This document shows positions 9,846-19,100 of a stretch of DNA of 64,000 nucleotides, piece after piece (the stretch's first letter is position 1; each line of letters starts with the position of its first letter). Made by a program: the position numbers and the translations under genes. Below the pieces are notes generated by a model, which worked only from the letters and a program-made list of their open reading frames with translations, was not told the DNA's origin and searched no databases. Source of the stretch: CAYRNY01 sp964425755 (GTDB lineage Bacteria > Chloroflexota > Anaerolineae > Aggregatilineales > Aggregatilineaceae); assembly GCA_964425755.1 (NCBI GenBank), contig CAYRNY010000007.1, forward strand, positions 1-64,000, written 5' to 3'.

Positions 9846-10346
9846 GCTACAATCGCTCCTCTGCCTGCTTGCGATGATAAAACGGCCAGACGGCATCGAC
9901 TGCGTCATGAAACCCGACGCGGAACATACCGCCTGACCAGGGAGTGGACGTATTACAACGGACCCGGCGCTGCCGGCACGGCAGCCGATCGGGAAACGCG
10001 GTTAAGACGAACGGTACCGTCAGTCTGGACGGGGCGATGCAGGCGCTCCCGGAAGCGGAGACCACACCATCACCCGGTTCGAAAACATGCACCAAGCGGG
10101 TGGATCAGCATGCCACAAAACACGTCTGCTGCGCCCGGAACAGGCTCACTGCAAGGTCTGTACGATGAGGTTACACCACAGTTTTAGCATAGAACGTTCG
10201 CGGCGTTTTCGCGTGGTCAAAATAAACAAAATGGGGATTGATTTATTCGTGATAAAGGTACAACAAGCGGGGTCCCAAGCCGCCGGACACCTTCGCACGC
10301 CCGGCCCCGGCGGCAGCACGAGCGCGACAGCGGCAGCGTGCCGCGC
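9846..10346. other. Intergenic leader of gltB; no gene seen
   Basis: This stretch of 501 bases separates the end of the anti-sigma-like gene from gltB. It holds a 7-base perfect inverted repeat with a 3-base loop (9969-9985), about 125 bases before the gltB start, and an AT-rich patch around 10215-10260. I do not recognise a glutamine riboswitch or another known leader RNA. A TTGACC on the minus strand at 10215-10220 lacks a well-spaced -10. The gltB promoter is presumably somewhere here. Confidence 0.4.
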
Positions 10347-11234
10347 TCAATCGTCGTCGTCATCGTCGTCATCCCGATCATCATCGTCATCGTCGTCGTC
10401 ATCCCCGCCCGCAGCATCGCCGGGCGCACCCGGCGCGCCCCCGGTTTCGCCGGTGGGTGCGTCATCAACAACCGTACCCTCACGGTAAGGCTCGTCGGAG
10501 ACCGGCACCGCATCACACGCACCGCGCAAGTCGCCCACACTGGCCGCGATCCAGAGCGTCTCGGAACCAGCTTCAACCGCGTACCACAGCCCGCTGGTAT
10601 GCCGCGCCACCACCGGTAGCACATCCCCCGCGAACGCGTAATCGACCACACTGTAACCCGTGCCCGGCCCGGCCCGCAGATTCACCGAGCTGGGCGTGAC
10701 CTGGATGGTGCACGTTTCCGGGGTATGGGTGGCAGAAGGCGCGGGCGTGGGTGTATTGGCTGGTGATGCCGTAATGCCGGATGTCGCGCTCGCGGTGGGG
10801 GACGGCGCGAGCGTTTGCGTGGCGGCAGGCGTTGGCGTGAGGCCGGGCGTATCCGTCGCTGCCGGGGTCGCGCTCGCACTCGGCACAGGCTGCAGCGCCG
10901 GATCGTCGTCCCGGTTCAGCAGCGTGATCAACACCCCGGCAAACAGCACCATCACCAGCGCCGCCGCCAACAGTGTCACGCCCCGGACGCGCGACCGGGA
11001 CGCGCGGCGACCGGTCACGAACGGTGCAGCGCCCAACACCTGCGCGCGCATGCGTGCCCGCGCCGCCGCAGACAGATCAGGCTCAGCACGCCGCACCGCC
11101 TGCGCCGTCTGCAGCATCGGGCGCAGCTCAGCCGCATAGTGCGGATACAGCCGCAAGCACTCTTCAAGCGACTGGCCCGCGTGCAGCCGGTCCACGCAAT
11201 CATTAAAGGCGTCGATCAGGTCAAGGTGTGCCAT
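10347..11234 (-). CDS. Anti-sigma-like membrane protein with SH3b domain and poly-Asp tail
   Basis: A 295-aa single-pass membrane protein. Residues 1-48 form a small helical domain (LIDAFNDCVDRLHAG, LYPHYAAELRPML) of the type that commonly accompanies ECF sigma factors in Chloroflexota and resembles DUF5667-type anti-sigma regions. A transmembrane helix spans 85-106. A Pro/Thr/Ser-rich stalk covers about 115-172, and an extracellular SH3b domain about 175-240 (VNLRAGPGTGY). A Gly/Ala linker then leads to a tail of about 17 Asp interrupted by one Arg. The start ATG overlaps the end of the sigma gene by 14 bases, a strong sign of translational coupling. It probably holds the sigma factor at the membrane until an outside signal is sensed; the tail could bind cations. 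Both roles are inferred. Confidence 0.8.
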   Translation of the reverse strand: MAHLDLIDAFNDCVDRLHAGQSLEECLRLYPHYAAELRPMLQTAQAVRRAEPDLSAAARARMRAQVLGAAPFVTGRRASRSRVRGVTLLAAALVMVLFAGVLITLLNRDDDPALQPVPSASATPAATDTPGLTPTPAATQTLAPSPTASATSGITASPANTPTPAPSATHTPETCTIQVTPSSVNLRAGPGTGYSVVDYAFAGDVLPVVARHTSGLWYAVEAGSETLWIAASVGDLRGACDAVPVSDEPYREGTVVDDAPTGETGGAPGAPGDAAGGDDDDDDDDDRDDDDDDDD

Positions 11235-11817
11235 GCTGGGCCTCTAACGGTGTCTGGCGGTCGGATAAGGCGCGGCGCAAGGACTCGATCGCGCGGAATT
11301 GCAGCGACTTGATCGCGCTGACGCTGCGATTCATGCTCACCGCCGTTTCCTCCAAACTCAACGCCCGCCCGAAACGTAAAACCAACACGTCCTGCTGGTC
11401 CGGGGACAGGGTGCGCAGCGCCTGCTGCACTTGTTCCCGTTCCAGCAGCGCCATCAATTCCCCCTCGATGTTGTCCGGCGCGGCCAGCGCGTCATCCAGC
11501 GCGTCAAACGTCACGGGCTGGGCGGCATGGTCATACAGCACGTTGCGCGCCACGCGAAACAACCAGCCGCGCAAGCTCTGGCGGGGCGCATGGGGGCTTT
11601 GCAGCGCGCTCAATAACTTGATAAACACATCGGCGGTCAGGTCTTCGGCCAGCGCCGGATCATCAACCCGCCAGCGTATAAACCGGTACACTGCATCGAC
11701 ATATTGCTCATAAATCGTGGTAATCGCCTTCTGATCACCCCGCCGCGCCCGTTCCAACAGGCGATCTTCCTCGGGAAACTCCGGTAGTGCCGCCAGCAGC
11801 AGCAACAACGGTAACAT
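11221..11817 (-). CDS. ECF-type RNA polymerase sigma factor
   Basis: A 198-aa sigma-70 family protein with region 2 (AITTIYEQYVDAVYRFIRW, LAEDLTADVFIKLL) and region 4 (LSPDQQDVLVLRFG, LSLEETAVSMNRSVSAIKSLQFRAIESLRR). It lacks regions 1 and 3, as ECF factors do. Its first 12 residues are unusually leucine-rich and hydrophobic, which is odd for a cytosolic sigma factor. The start at 11817 has an AGGGA about 10 bases upstream. It overlaps the SH3b membrane protein downstream by 14 bases, and a TATAAT-type -10 lies 38 bases before it. It likely controls this local module; the regulon is unknown. Confidence 0.88.
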   Translation of the reverse strand: MLPLLLLLAALPEFPEEDRLLERARRGDQKAITTIYEQYVDAVYRFIRWRVDDPALAEDLTADVFIKLLSALQSPHAPRQSLRGWLFRVARNVLYDHAAQPVTFDALDDALAAPDNIEGELMALLEREQVQQALRTLSPDQQDVLVLRFGRALSLEETAVSMNRSVSAIKSLQFRAIESLRRALSDRQTPLEAQHGTP

Positions 11818-11854
11818 GGTTACGCCGTCCCTATCGTGATAACGCCATAACCAG

Positions 11855-11860
11855 ATTATA
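11855..11860 (-). promoter_or_regulatory. Candidate -10 box of the sigma/anti-sigma operon
   Basis: TATAAT reads on the minus strand 38 bases before the sigma-factor start. No good -35 sits at 16-18 bases (a TTGTGC lies 20 bases away), so this is a weak call. Confidence 0.3.
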
Positions 11861-11975
11861 CGTGCGGCACAACGTGGTTCGCACAATCCCTCCCCGCAAT
11901 GTGACAGGGTCCCCGATCCGGACCGGACCGGGGACCACGCAGACATCATGACCAGCTCAGACCAACCGGGCCGGA

Positions 11976-13025
11976 TCAGTCATCATCGTCATCGTCATCA
12001 TCGTCGTCGTCATGGTCATCGTCCCAGTCATCATCGTCGTCGTCATCATGGTCATCGTCCCAGTCGTCATCGTCGTCGTCATCATGGTCATCGTCCCAGT
12101 CGTCGTCGTACCGGTCGTCGTCGTACCGGTCGTCATCACGCTCACGAAAGCGCATACTGCTTTCCGGCAGGCCGGAGCAATCATCCAGTTCACCCGTGCT
12201 GATCGCGAGCCAGCCTTCGCCCGCGCCGAACGCGACCTTGATCCACGTGCCGGTCGCGTCGATCTCCAGCACCGGGAACTCCTGATCATCGTAGGCGTAA
12301 CCGATCACGTCATAGCCCGTGCCCGGCCCCAACCGCACGTTCGCGGAACGGACCTCGATCTCAAAGCGGCACTCGTCATCGTCGTCGTCCCAGTCGTCGT
12401 CCCGGTCATCGAACCGGTCATCGTCGCGGTCATCGAACCGGTCATCGTCGTCCGGGTGGTACGGCTCCAGTTCGGTCGCATACCACACCCCCTCGGCGGG
12501 ATCATAGCGGGCCTCGACCTTGACCCAGTCGCCGATCTGCAAACCGGGCGCGATCTCGGCCCCGGCCAGTTCGAAGCTCAGGCCGCCGACGATGGCGACA
12601 CCGGTTACTTCGGTATCCAGGCTGCCCAGCACAGCGACCAGTTCAAGCTCGTTATCATCGTCCAGATCGTCATCGAGCCGGTCATCGTCGAACCTATCAT
12701 CGCGGCGGTCATCGCCCATATCGTCGTCGTCATCATCAGGCGCGTTGATCTCGTATGCGCTGACGGTGCCATCCTCCAGCAGCTCACCCTCAACCTTTAC
12801 CCGCGCGTCAAGCGCCAGCGTGGTGTTGATCTCTGCCTCCGACGCGTCGACGGTCAGGTCATTGACCATCAGCAGCAGCGTGCCGGTGTCCAGGCCGGTG
12901 ATCGTGCCGGTGAACTCGATCGGCGCTATCGTTGTGCTATCCGTGCCGTCCTGTGCCAGTGCAGCGGGAACGGCCAGCAGCAGTGCCAACATCACGAAAC
13001 CAAACGCCAAGAAACGTGCTTTCAT
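11976..13025 (-). CDS. Exported DUF5666 - SH3b protein with Asp-rich repeat tail
   Basis: A 349-aa secreted protein with a signal peptide (residues 1-24, ending AALAQ). Two DUF5666-like beta-barrel domains follow at about 35-95 (FTGTITGLDTGTLLL) and 130-190 (GLQIGDWVKVEA), separated by an Asp/Arg-rich linker. A second Asp-rich linker and an SH3b domain come next (about 225-290; ANVRLGPGTGYDV). The tail from about 290 is built of repeated D-runs with W, H, R and Y. The last part is three copies of a 12-residue unit, DDDWDDDHDDDD-like, encoded by 36-base DNA repeats. The ATG has a strong AAGGAGG ribosome-binding site. Its SH3b plus poly-Asp layout matches the anti-sigma-like protein at 10347-11234. 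It is strongly acidic and probably cation-binding at the cell surface (inference). Confidence 0.8.
   Translation of the reverse strand: MKARFLAFGFVMLALLLAVPAALAQDGTDSTTIAPIEFTGTITGLDTGTLLLMVNDLTVDASEAEINTTLALDARVKVEGELLEDGTVSAYEINAPDDDDDDMGDDRRDDRFDDDRLDDDLDDDNELELVAVLGSLDTEVTGVAIVGGLSFELAGAEIAPGLQIGDWVKVEARYDPAEGVWYATELEPYHPDDDDRFDDRDDDRFDDRDDDWDDDDDECRFEIEVRSANVRLGPGTGYDVIGYAYDDQEFPVLEIDATGTWIKVAFGAGEGWLAISTGELDDCSGLPESSMRFRERDDDRYDDDRYDDDWDDDHDDDDDDDWDDDHDDDDDDDWDDDHDDDDDDDDDDD
11985..12110. repeat. 36-base tandem repeats encoding an Asp-rich tail
   Basis: About three imperfect copies of a 36-base unit of GTC/ATC triplets, punctuated by CCCAG and ATGG, lie inside the 3' end of the DUF5666-SH3b gene. 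In the coding strand each unit encodes 12 residues with one Trp and one His amid Asp. Copies differ mainly at synonymous GAC/GAT positions. Such low-complexity repeats can change copy number by slippage. Confidence 0.75.
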
Positions 13026-13305
13026 TCTGTTTGCCTCCTTGGGCCTTTGTGTGCGTCTTCATACGTTCCGACTGCCCGGCGAGCAAAAGGTTCTGTAGTA
13101 CTTTATTCCTATTTTGCAGAACCCGGCGCGGTGATGCAGAACCTGCGCGACTTTTTGTCCCACATCAACGTATATACAAGCAGTGGCAGGCGATCAGCAG
13201 CGCGGTCGCCATGCGCCACCGCATGACTCACACACACCAACGCGATCCAACGCGCTTCGAAATTCGACACACACGCATAAAGTCAGAAGAGGCTGAGGTA
13301 ACACC

Positions 13306-14094
<789 letters not shown>

Positions 14095-14109
14095 CGGGGG
14101 ATGACCTCG

Positions 14110-17064
14110 ATGCTAGAGAAACTGCAATTCTACACCCGCCACTCGATCAACGACCTGCGCGCCAATCCGCAGCGCACGATCTTCGCGCTGTTGTGCATCG
14201 CGGCAGGTGTCGCGGCGATCGTCAGCCTGCAAACGCTCGGCGTGATGATCGAGGACTCGCTGACCGGCAGCCTGCAAGAGAGCAATCGCGGCGATATCCG
14301 CATCAGTGCGACCAACATCTTCGACGAGGAAGTTACCAGCGACGCCAGTGATCAAGGCGTGGACGAAGGCGTCATTCAGCCGGGCGGCGCGTTCATGATG
14401 GACTACATCAGCGCGGGCGGGATTGGCCGCATCCGGACGTGGTTCAACAGCACGTATCCCGGCACGACGGTCACCTACCGCCAGGTGATGAACGACCTCA
14501 CGGCGGGCACCTCGATCAGCGCGCCGGAACAGGACACCGAAAAAACGTTCGTGACGGGTTACATCGTGGACACCGACCTCTACCCGCTCTACGGTGAACG
14601 CGTGATGGAAGACGGCGCGACGCTGTCCGAGGTGATCAACGAACCGACCGATATCGTGCTGTCGGACAACCTCGCGGACGACCTCGGCGTGTCCGTCGGG
14701 GACACGGTCAAGCTCTCGGGGGCAAGCCAGGACTTCACCGTGCGCGGGATCATGGCGGCCAACGAGGAAGGCGGCTACGAGAACGTCATGGGGTCGCTGT
14801 TTGGGTATTACTTCCTCGACCACAGCGCAGTAGAGCTGTTCAGCGCGCTCAAACCGGGCGCGGACGTGGTGTACGTGCGGCTCGCCGACCCGTCACAGGT
14901 GGAAGAAGTGAATCAGGCATTTGAACGGCGTTTCCCGTACCTGAACACCACCACCACAGGCGACCTCGAAGAGATGAACTCCGACGTGTCGAACGCGGTG
15001 ACGCAGTTGGTCACGGTGATGGGGCTGGTCTCGCTGCTGATCGGCGGGATCGGGATCGTCAACACGATGCTGGTGATCGTCAGCCGCCGTACCACCGAGG
15101 TCGCGGTGCTCAAGACGATCGGACTGGAGGGCGCACAGGTCACGGCACTGTTCCTGACCGAAGCCGCGATCATGGGGGTGTTCGGCAGCATCCTGGGGAT
15201 CGTGTTCGGCTGGGGCGCGGCGTACGCGATCAAGGGCGTTGCGGAGAACTTCCTGTCGACACAGCTTGGGTTCCGCCTCGCGCTGGCCCCGGCGCTGACC
15301 GGGTTCGTGGTGGGCATCGTGGTCACGACGATCTTCGGTTTCCTGCCCACACTCGCCGCCGGGCAGGTGCGGCCCAGCCTGGTGCTGCGGCCCTCCGACG
15401 ACGTGATCCCCAGGGCGGGACGCGCGCGCGGCTTCGCGGCGCTGCTGTTTGTGATGGTCGCGATCGCGCTGGTCGCGCAGCCGCTGATCGGCGGGCTGTT
15501 CTCCGGTGACATGCTGCGCAGCGCGGCGATGGGCGTCGGTGGCTTGCTGGGGCTGTTGATGGGCCTGACGATGATCGCGGGCGGCATCTTCTCCGGCTGG
15601 ACACGCGGCAACATCCTGCTGCGCATCCTGCGCTGGCTGCTGCTGGTGCCGGGGCTGCCGGCTGCCGGGGCTGCGTTCGGGTACGCCGTGCCCGCGCTGC
15701 TGGTGCTGTTCGGGACGTTCATCATGGTCGGCGTGCTGTACGTGGTGCTGTGGGTGATCATCTGGCTGGTGGGGCGCTTCTTCCCCGCGTGGCGGCTGGT
15801 GGACCTGCGCATCGCGCTGCGCTCGATGCTGGCGACGAAAGGCCGCAACGCCTCGACGCTGCTGGCGCTGGTGATCGGCGTCTACACGCTGAGCATGATC
15901 ACGATGCTGGCGAGCGCGATCACCAGCCGTTTCGAGCAGTTGATGGTCGACGAGGTGGGCGGCAACGTGATCATCTTCGCCGCCGGGACGAACAACACGC
16001 TCGACCGGGTCACGTCCCAGCTCAACGAGTTGGAAGGCGTGAACAACTTCACGACGCTGGCGACCTACGAGGTCGAACTGGAATACCTGTACGACGTGAG
16101 CGCTGACGAACGCGTCACGCTCGACGAACTCCAGCAGCGCGTTGAGAGCATCGAGTTCGGCAACAACCAGCTTGAGTGGACCCTGAGCAGCGTCGACGGG
16201 CGCGGGCTGGATTCCAACCTGCCGGAAGTGAGCTTCTACGACGGGCGGCAGTTGACGCCGCAGGATACCGGCCCCTGGAACCCGGAAGAGGGCGACTACC
16301 CGCCGCTGGTGATCTCAGCCTACCAGAGCACGATCGAGGCGGGGATCGCGGTCGGGGATCGCCTGACGTACCGCATCACCGAAGCGAGTCCGCTGGGCTT
16401 CGGCGAGGGCGAGACGCACACGGTCACGTTTGAGATCGTCGGCATGGTTGACCGCCGCCAGAACCAGATTCAGGTCAACTTCGGCTCGCCGAACTACGCG
16501 CCCCGGCAGATGTTCACCGACCTGGGCCTGCAGCCCAACACCGTCAGCGCGATCGTGGACGTGGATGAAGACCAGGTCGCCACGCTGCGCCGCACGATGA
16601 ACGAGATGCAGGGCGTCTTCGTGCTGGAAACCAAGATGCTCAACGACCTGGTGACGCAGGTGATCGACCAGTTCACGTCGTTCCCGATCCTGGTGGCGGC
16701 GCTGGCGCTGGTCGTCGGTGGCATCGTGATCGCCAACTCGGTCGCGCTCGCCACGCTGGAGCGCCGCCGCGAGATCGCGATCATGAAGGCGGTCGGCTTG
16801 CAGCGCGAGCGCGTGCTGGGGATGCTGCTGCTCGAATACGGCCTGATGGGCCTGATCGGCGGGCTGATCGGCGTGGGGCTGGGCGGCATCGGGCTGCTGT
16901 TCCTGCTGGTAAACGCGTTCGGCGGCGAACTGGGGCGCTCGATCCCCTACGTGACGGCGTTTGAACTGATGGCGCTGTGTGTGCTGATCGCGCTGGTCGC
17001 GGCGGTTCTCTCGGCGTGGAACGCGTCCGGCGAGAAGCCGCTGAACGTGCTGCGCTACGAATAA
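14110..17064 (+). CDS. FtsX/MacB-family ABC permease, duplicated
   Basis: A large membrane protein (984 aa) with two FtsX/MacB-type halves. Each has an N-terminal helix, a big extracytoplasmic MacB_PCD-like domain and a C-terminal helix bundle. The first bundle starts near IGGIGIVNTMLVIVSRR, the second near VVGGIVIANSVALATLERRREIAIMKAVG. A hydrophobic cluster in the middle (about residues 440-570) links them. This is the LolCE/YknZ-like layout in one polypeptide. I prefer the ATG at 14110, because the GGGGGA just before the ATG at 14101 is correctly spaced only for 14110; using 14101 adds three residues. It is co-transcribed with the ATPase and followed by a strong terminator. Confidence 0.9.
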   Translation: MLEKLQFYTRHSINDLRANPQRTIFALLCIAAGVAAIVSLQTLGVMIEDSLTGSLQESNRGDIRISATNIFDEEVTSDASDQGVDEGVIQPGGAFMMDYISAGGIGRIRTWFNSTYPGTTVTYRQVMNDLTAGTSISAPEQDTEKTFVTGYIVDTDLYPLYGERVMEDGATLSEVINEPTDIVLSDNLADDLGVSVGDTVKLSGASQDFTVRGIMAANEEGGYENVMGSLFGYYFLDHSAVELFSALKPGADVVYVRLADPSQVEEVNQAFERRFPYLNTTTTGDLEEMNSDVSNAVTQLVTVMGLVSLLIGGIGIVNTMLVIVSRRTTEVAVLKTIGLEGAQVTALFLTEAAIMGVFGSILGIVFGWGAAYAIKGVAENFLSTQLGFRLALAPALTGFVVGIVVTTIFGFLPTLAAGQVRPSLVLRPSDDVIPRAGRARGFAALLFVMVAIALVAQPLIGGLFSGDMLRSAAMGVGGLLGLLMGLTMIAGGIFSGWTRGNILLRILRWLLLVPGLPAAGAAFGYAVPALLVLFGTFIMVGVLYVVLWVIIWLVGRFFPAWRLVDLRIALRSMLATKGRNASTLLALVIGVYTLSMITMLASAITSRFEQLMVDEVGGNVIIFAAGTNNTLDRVTSQLNELEGVNNFTTLATYEVELEYLYDVSADERVTLDELQQRVESIEFGNNQLEWTLSSVDGRGLDSNLPEVSFYDGRQLTPQDTGPWNPEEGDYPPLVISAYQSTIEAGIAVGDRLTYRITEASPLGFGEGETHTVTFEIVGMVDRRQNQIQVNFGSPNYAPRQMFTDLGLQPNTVSAIVDVDEDQVATLRRTMNEMQGVFVLETKMLNDLVTQVIDQFTSFPILVAALALVVGGIVIANSVALATLERRREIAIMKAVGLQRERVLGMLLLEYGLMGLIGGLIGVGLGGIGLLFLLVNAFGGELGRSIPYVTAFELMALCVLIALVAAVLSAWNASGEKPLNVLRYE

Positions 17065-17089
17065 GCCGCCGTCCCGCCATCATGACACC

Positions 17090-17119
17090 AAGAGCCGTGC
17101 TGCGTGCGCGGCTCTTTTT
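17090..17119 (+). terminator. Intrinsic terminator of the MacB-type operon
   Basis: An 11-base-pair stem (17090-17100 with 17106-17116, one G-T pair) with a 5-base loop runs directly into a T-run at 17115-17119. It lies 26 bases after the permease stop. Confidence 0.9.
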
Positions 17120-17130
17120 GCTTCGCGTCG

Positions 17131-17160
17131 TTGTTTGTCCACGTGCCGATCGTCTATAAT
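17131..17160 (+). promoter_or_regulatory. Promoter of the adenine deaminase gene
   Basis: TTGTTT at 17131-17136 and a perfect TATAAT at 17155-17160 are spaced 18 bases apart, with the start codon 42 bases further on. The pair sits just after the terminator of the previous operon. Confidence 0.6.
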
Positions 17161-17202
17161 GGAAGGTTAATATATTACCACACATCATAAGCGAGGAAGC
17201 AC

Positions 17203-18921
17203 ATGAGGTTACCCGAACGTCTGGCCGCAGCACGCGGCGAGAATCCTGCCAACCTGCTGCTGACGAATCTGCAACTGGTCAACGTGTTTACCGGCGAGGT
17301 CTATCCCACCGAGATCGCGATCAGCAGCACGCACATTGTCGGCATAGGACCGGGCTACGAAGCACACAAGACCATCGACCTGGGCGGGCGCTATGTGGCC
17401 CCCGGCCTGATCGACGCGCACGTGCACATCGAAAGCAGCCTGTGCACCACGCCCAACTTCAGCGCGGCGGTGCTGCCGCACGGCGTCACGACGGTCGTCA
17501 CCGATCCGCACGAGATCGCTAACGTGCACGGGCTAGACGGCATCCGCTTCATGACCGAATCGGCCAAATACGGCCACCTGAGCGTGTACGTGATGGCGTC
17601 AAGCTGCGTCCCAGCCACGCACATGGAGACGTCCGGCGCGTTCCTGGCGGCAAGCGATCTCAGCGAGATGCTCGGCGATCACTGGGTGTTGGGGCTGGCG
17701 GAAGTGATGAACTATCCCGGCGTGGCTGCCGGCGCGCCCGACATGCTGGAGAAGATTCAGACCTTCAAGGAACGCGGGCGCGTGGTGGACGGCCACTGCC
17801 CCGGCATGACCGGCAAGGCATTGAACGCCTATGTCTCCGCTGGAGTCCAGAGCGACCACGAATGCACGTCAGTCGGGGAAGCGCTCGAAAAGCTGCGCCA
17901 GGGCATGACGATCTTCATCCGCGAGGCGACCAACGCGCGGAATCTGCGCGCGCTGCTGCCACTGGTCACGCAGGGCAACAGCCGCCGCATCTGCTGGTGC
18001 ACCGACGACCGCCAGCCCGCCGACCTGATCGACGAGGGCACGATCGATCACATGATCCGCGTGGCGATCCAGGAAGGGCAGCTTGAGCCGGTCACCGCGA
18101 TCCGCATGGGCACGCTGAACCCGGCGGAGTACTTCCACCTGCGCGATCGCGGCGCGATCGCGCCCGGACGCCGCGCCGACCTGATCGTGTTCTCCGACCT
18201 GTACGCGCCGCAGCCTGAAATGGTCTATCGCGGCGGCAAACTCGTCGCGCAGGATGGCGCGATGGTGGCTGATATCCCGCCGCGAATGGTCAAGCCGCTG
18301 CCGCGCTCGATCAACGTGCGCTGGCCCGATGTGGACTTCCGCATCCCGGCCCGCTCGAATCGCATCCGCGTGATCGGCAGCCAGGAAAACCAGCTCACCA
18401 CCGATCACCTGGTCATGGACGCGCGTGTCGCGGACGGCCACGCCGTCGCCGACCCGGATCGCGATCTCCTGAAGATCGCCGTGATCGAGCGCCACCGGGC
18501 ATCGGGGAATATGGGCAAAGGGTTTATCTCCGGGATCGGGTTGAAACGCGGCGCGATCGCGGGCACGGTGGCCCACGATCACCACAACCTGATCGTGATC
18601 GGCGCGGACGATGCCAGCATGCACCGCGCGGCGCAGGCGATCGAGCGGATGGGCGGCGGGCTGGTCGCGGTGGACGGTGACCGTATCCTGGCGCAGCTTC
18701 CGCTGCCGGTCGGCGGCCTGATGAGCGACCGCCCGATCCACGAGGTGCGCGAGGCGCTGGACCGCCTGCTGGCAGTGACCAAGCGCGAGCTCGGCACGAC
18801 GCTGCACGACCCGTTCATGGCGATGAGCTTCATGGGGCTGGAAGTGATCCCCAGCCTGAAGCTGACCGACGTCGGCCTGGTGGACGTGGAAGCATTCCAG
18901 ATCGTTGATCTGTTCGTTTAG
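17203..18921 (+). CDS. ade: Adenine deaminase
   Basis: Converts adenine to hypoxanthine plus ammonia (amidohydrolase superfamily, binuclear metal centre). The 572-aa protein shows the amidohydrolase opening PGLIDAHVHIESS with metal-binding His residues, TDPHEIANVHG, the DGHCPGM and CTDDRQPADL motifs, and the C-terminal adenine-deaminase domain ending near DPFMAMSFMGL. Length and order are normal for bacterial Ade. A GAGGAAG ribosome-binding site precedes the ATG. The next genes are a BMP-type importer, xanthine phosphoribosyltransferase and GMP synthase, so it probably feeds imported or turned-over adenine into hypoxanthine/xanthine salvage. Confidence 0.94.
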   Translation: MRLPERLAAARGENPANLLLTNLQLVNVFTGEVYPTEIAISSTHIVGIGPGYEAHKTIDLGGRYVAPGLIDAHVHIESSLCTTPNFSAAVLPHGVTTVVTDPHEIANVHGLDGIRFMTESAKYGHLSVYVMASSCVPATHMETSGAFLAASDLSEMLGDHWVLGLAEVMNYPGVAAGAPDMLEKIQTFKERGRVVDGHCPGMTGKALNAYVSAGVQSDHECTSVGEALEKLRQGMTIFIREATNARNLRALLPLVTQGNSRRICWCTDDRQPADLIDEGTIDHMIRVAIQEGQLEPVTAIRMGTLNPAEYFHLRDRGAIAPGRRADLIVFSDLYAPQPEMVYRGGKLVAQDGAMVADIPPRMVKPLPRSINVRWPDVDFRIPARSNRIRVIGSQENQLTTDHLVMDARVADGHAVADPDRDLLKIAVIERHRASGNMGKGFISGIGLKRGAIAGTVAHDHHNLIVIGADDASMHRAAQAIERMGGGLVAVDGDRILAQLPLPVGGLMSDRPIHEVREALDRLLAVTKRELGTTLHDPFMAMSFMGLEVIPSLKLTDVGLVDVEAFQIVDLFV

Positions 18922-19003
18922 GCGCGATCCGGCAGGCCCGGATTCGCTTGAAGGTAACACAAAACGGGCGCGCTGCATCGGGCAAAACGACCAGATCGGA
19001 CTT

Positions 19004-19031
19004 TTGCTTTTGTGCGGTTTTGAACTACACT
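19004..19031 (+). promoter_or_regulatory. Candidate promoter of the first BMP transporter
   Basis: TTGCTT at 19004-19009 and TACACT at 19026-19031 with a 16-base spacer lie about 70 bases before the binding-protein start. No strong terminator separates it from adenine deaminase, so read-through is also possible. Confidence 0.4.
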
Positions 19032-19100
19032 CAAAGTAGCGAGGCACGTTAAAATACCTCTCGCGTTGTTTCCTGTAAATTAGTTCTTCAGGAGAGCTAC

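Noticed and set aside
9843..9856. ATGCTACAAT on the plus strand at the gltB start, resembling an extended -10
   Set aside because: It points away from gltB into a region with no plus-strand gene, and overlaps the gltB start codon.
11985..12110. CRISPR-like array from regular 36-base repeats
   Set aside because: The units are contiguous without spacers and lie in frame inside a coding sequence encoding Asp-rich peptide.
12012..13226. Plus-strand open frame rich in Val and Ile across the DUF5666 gene
   Set aside because: Its V/I runs are simply the complement of the Asp codon runs (GAC/GAT read as GTC/ATC); it is not a membrane protein gene.
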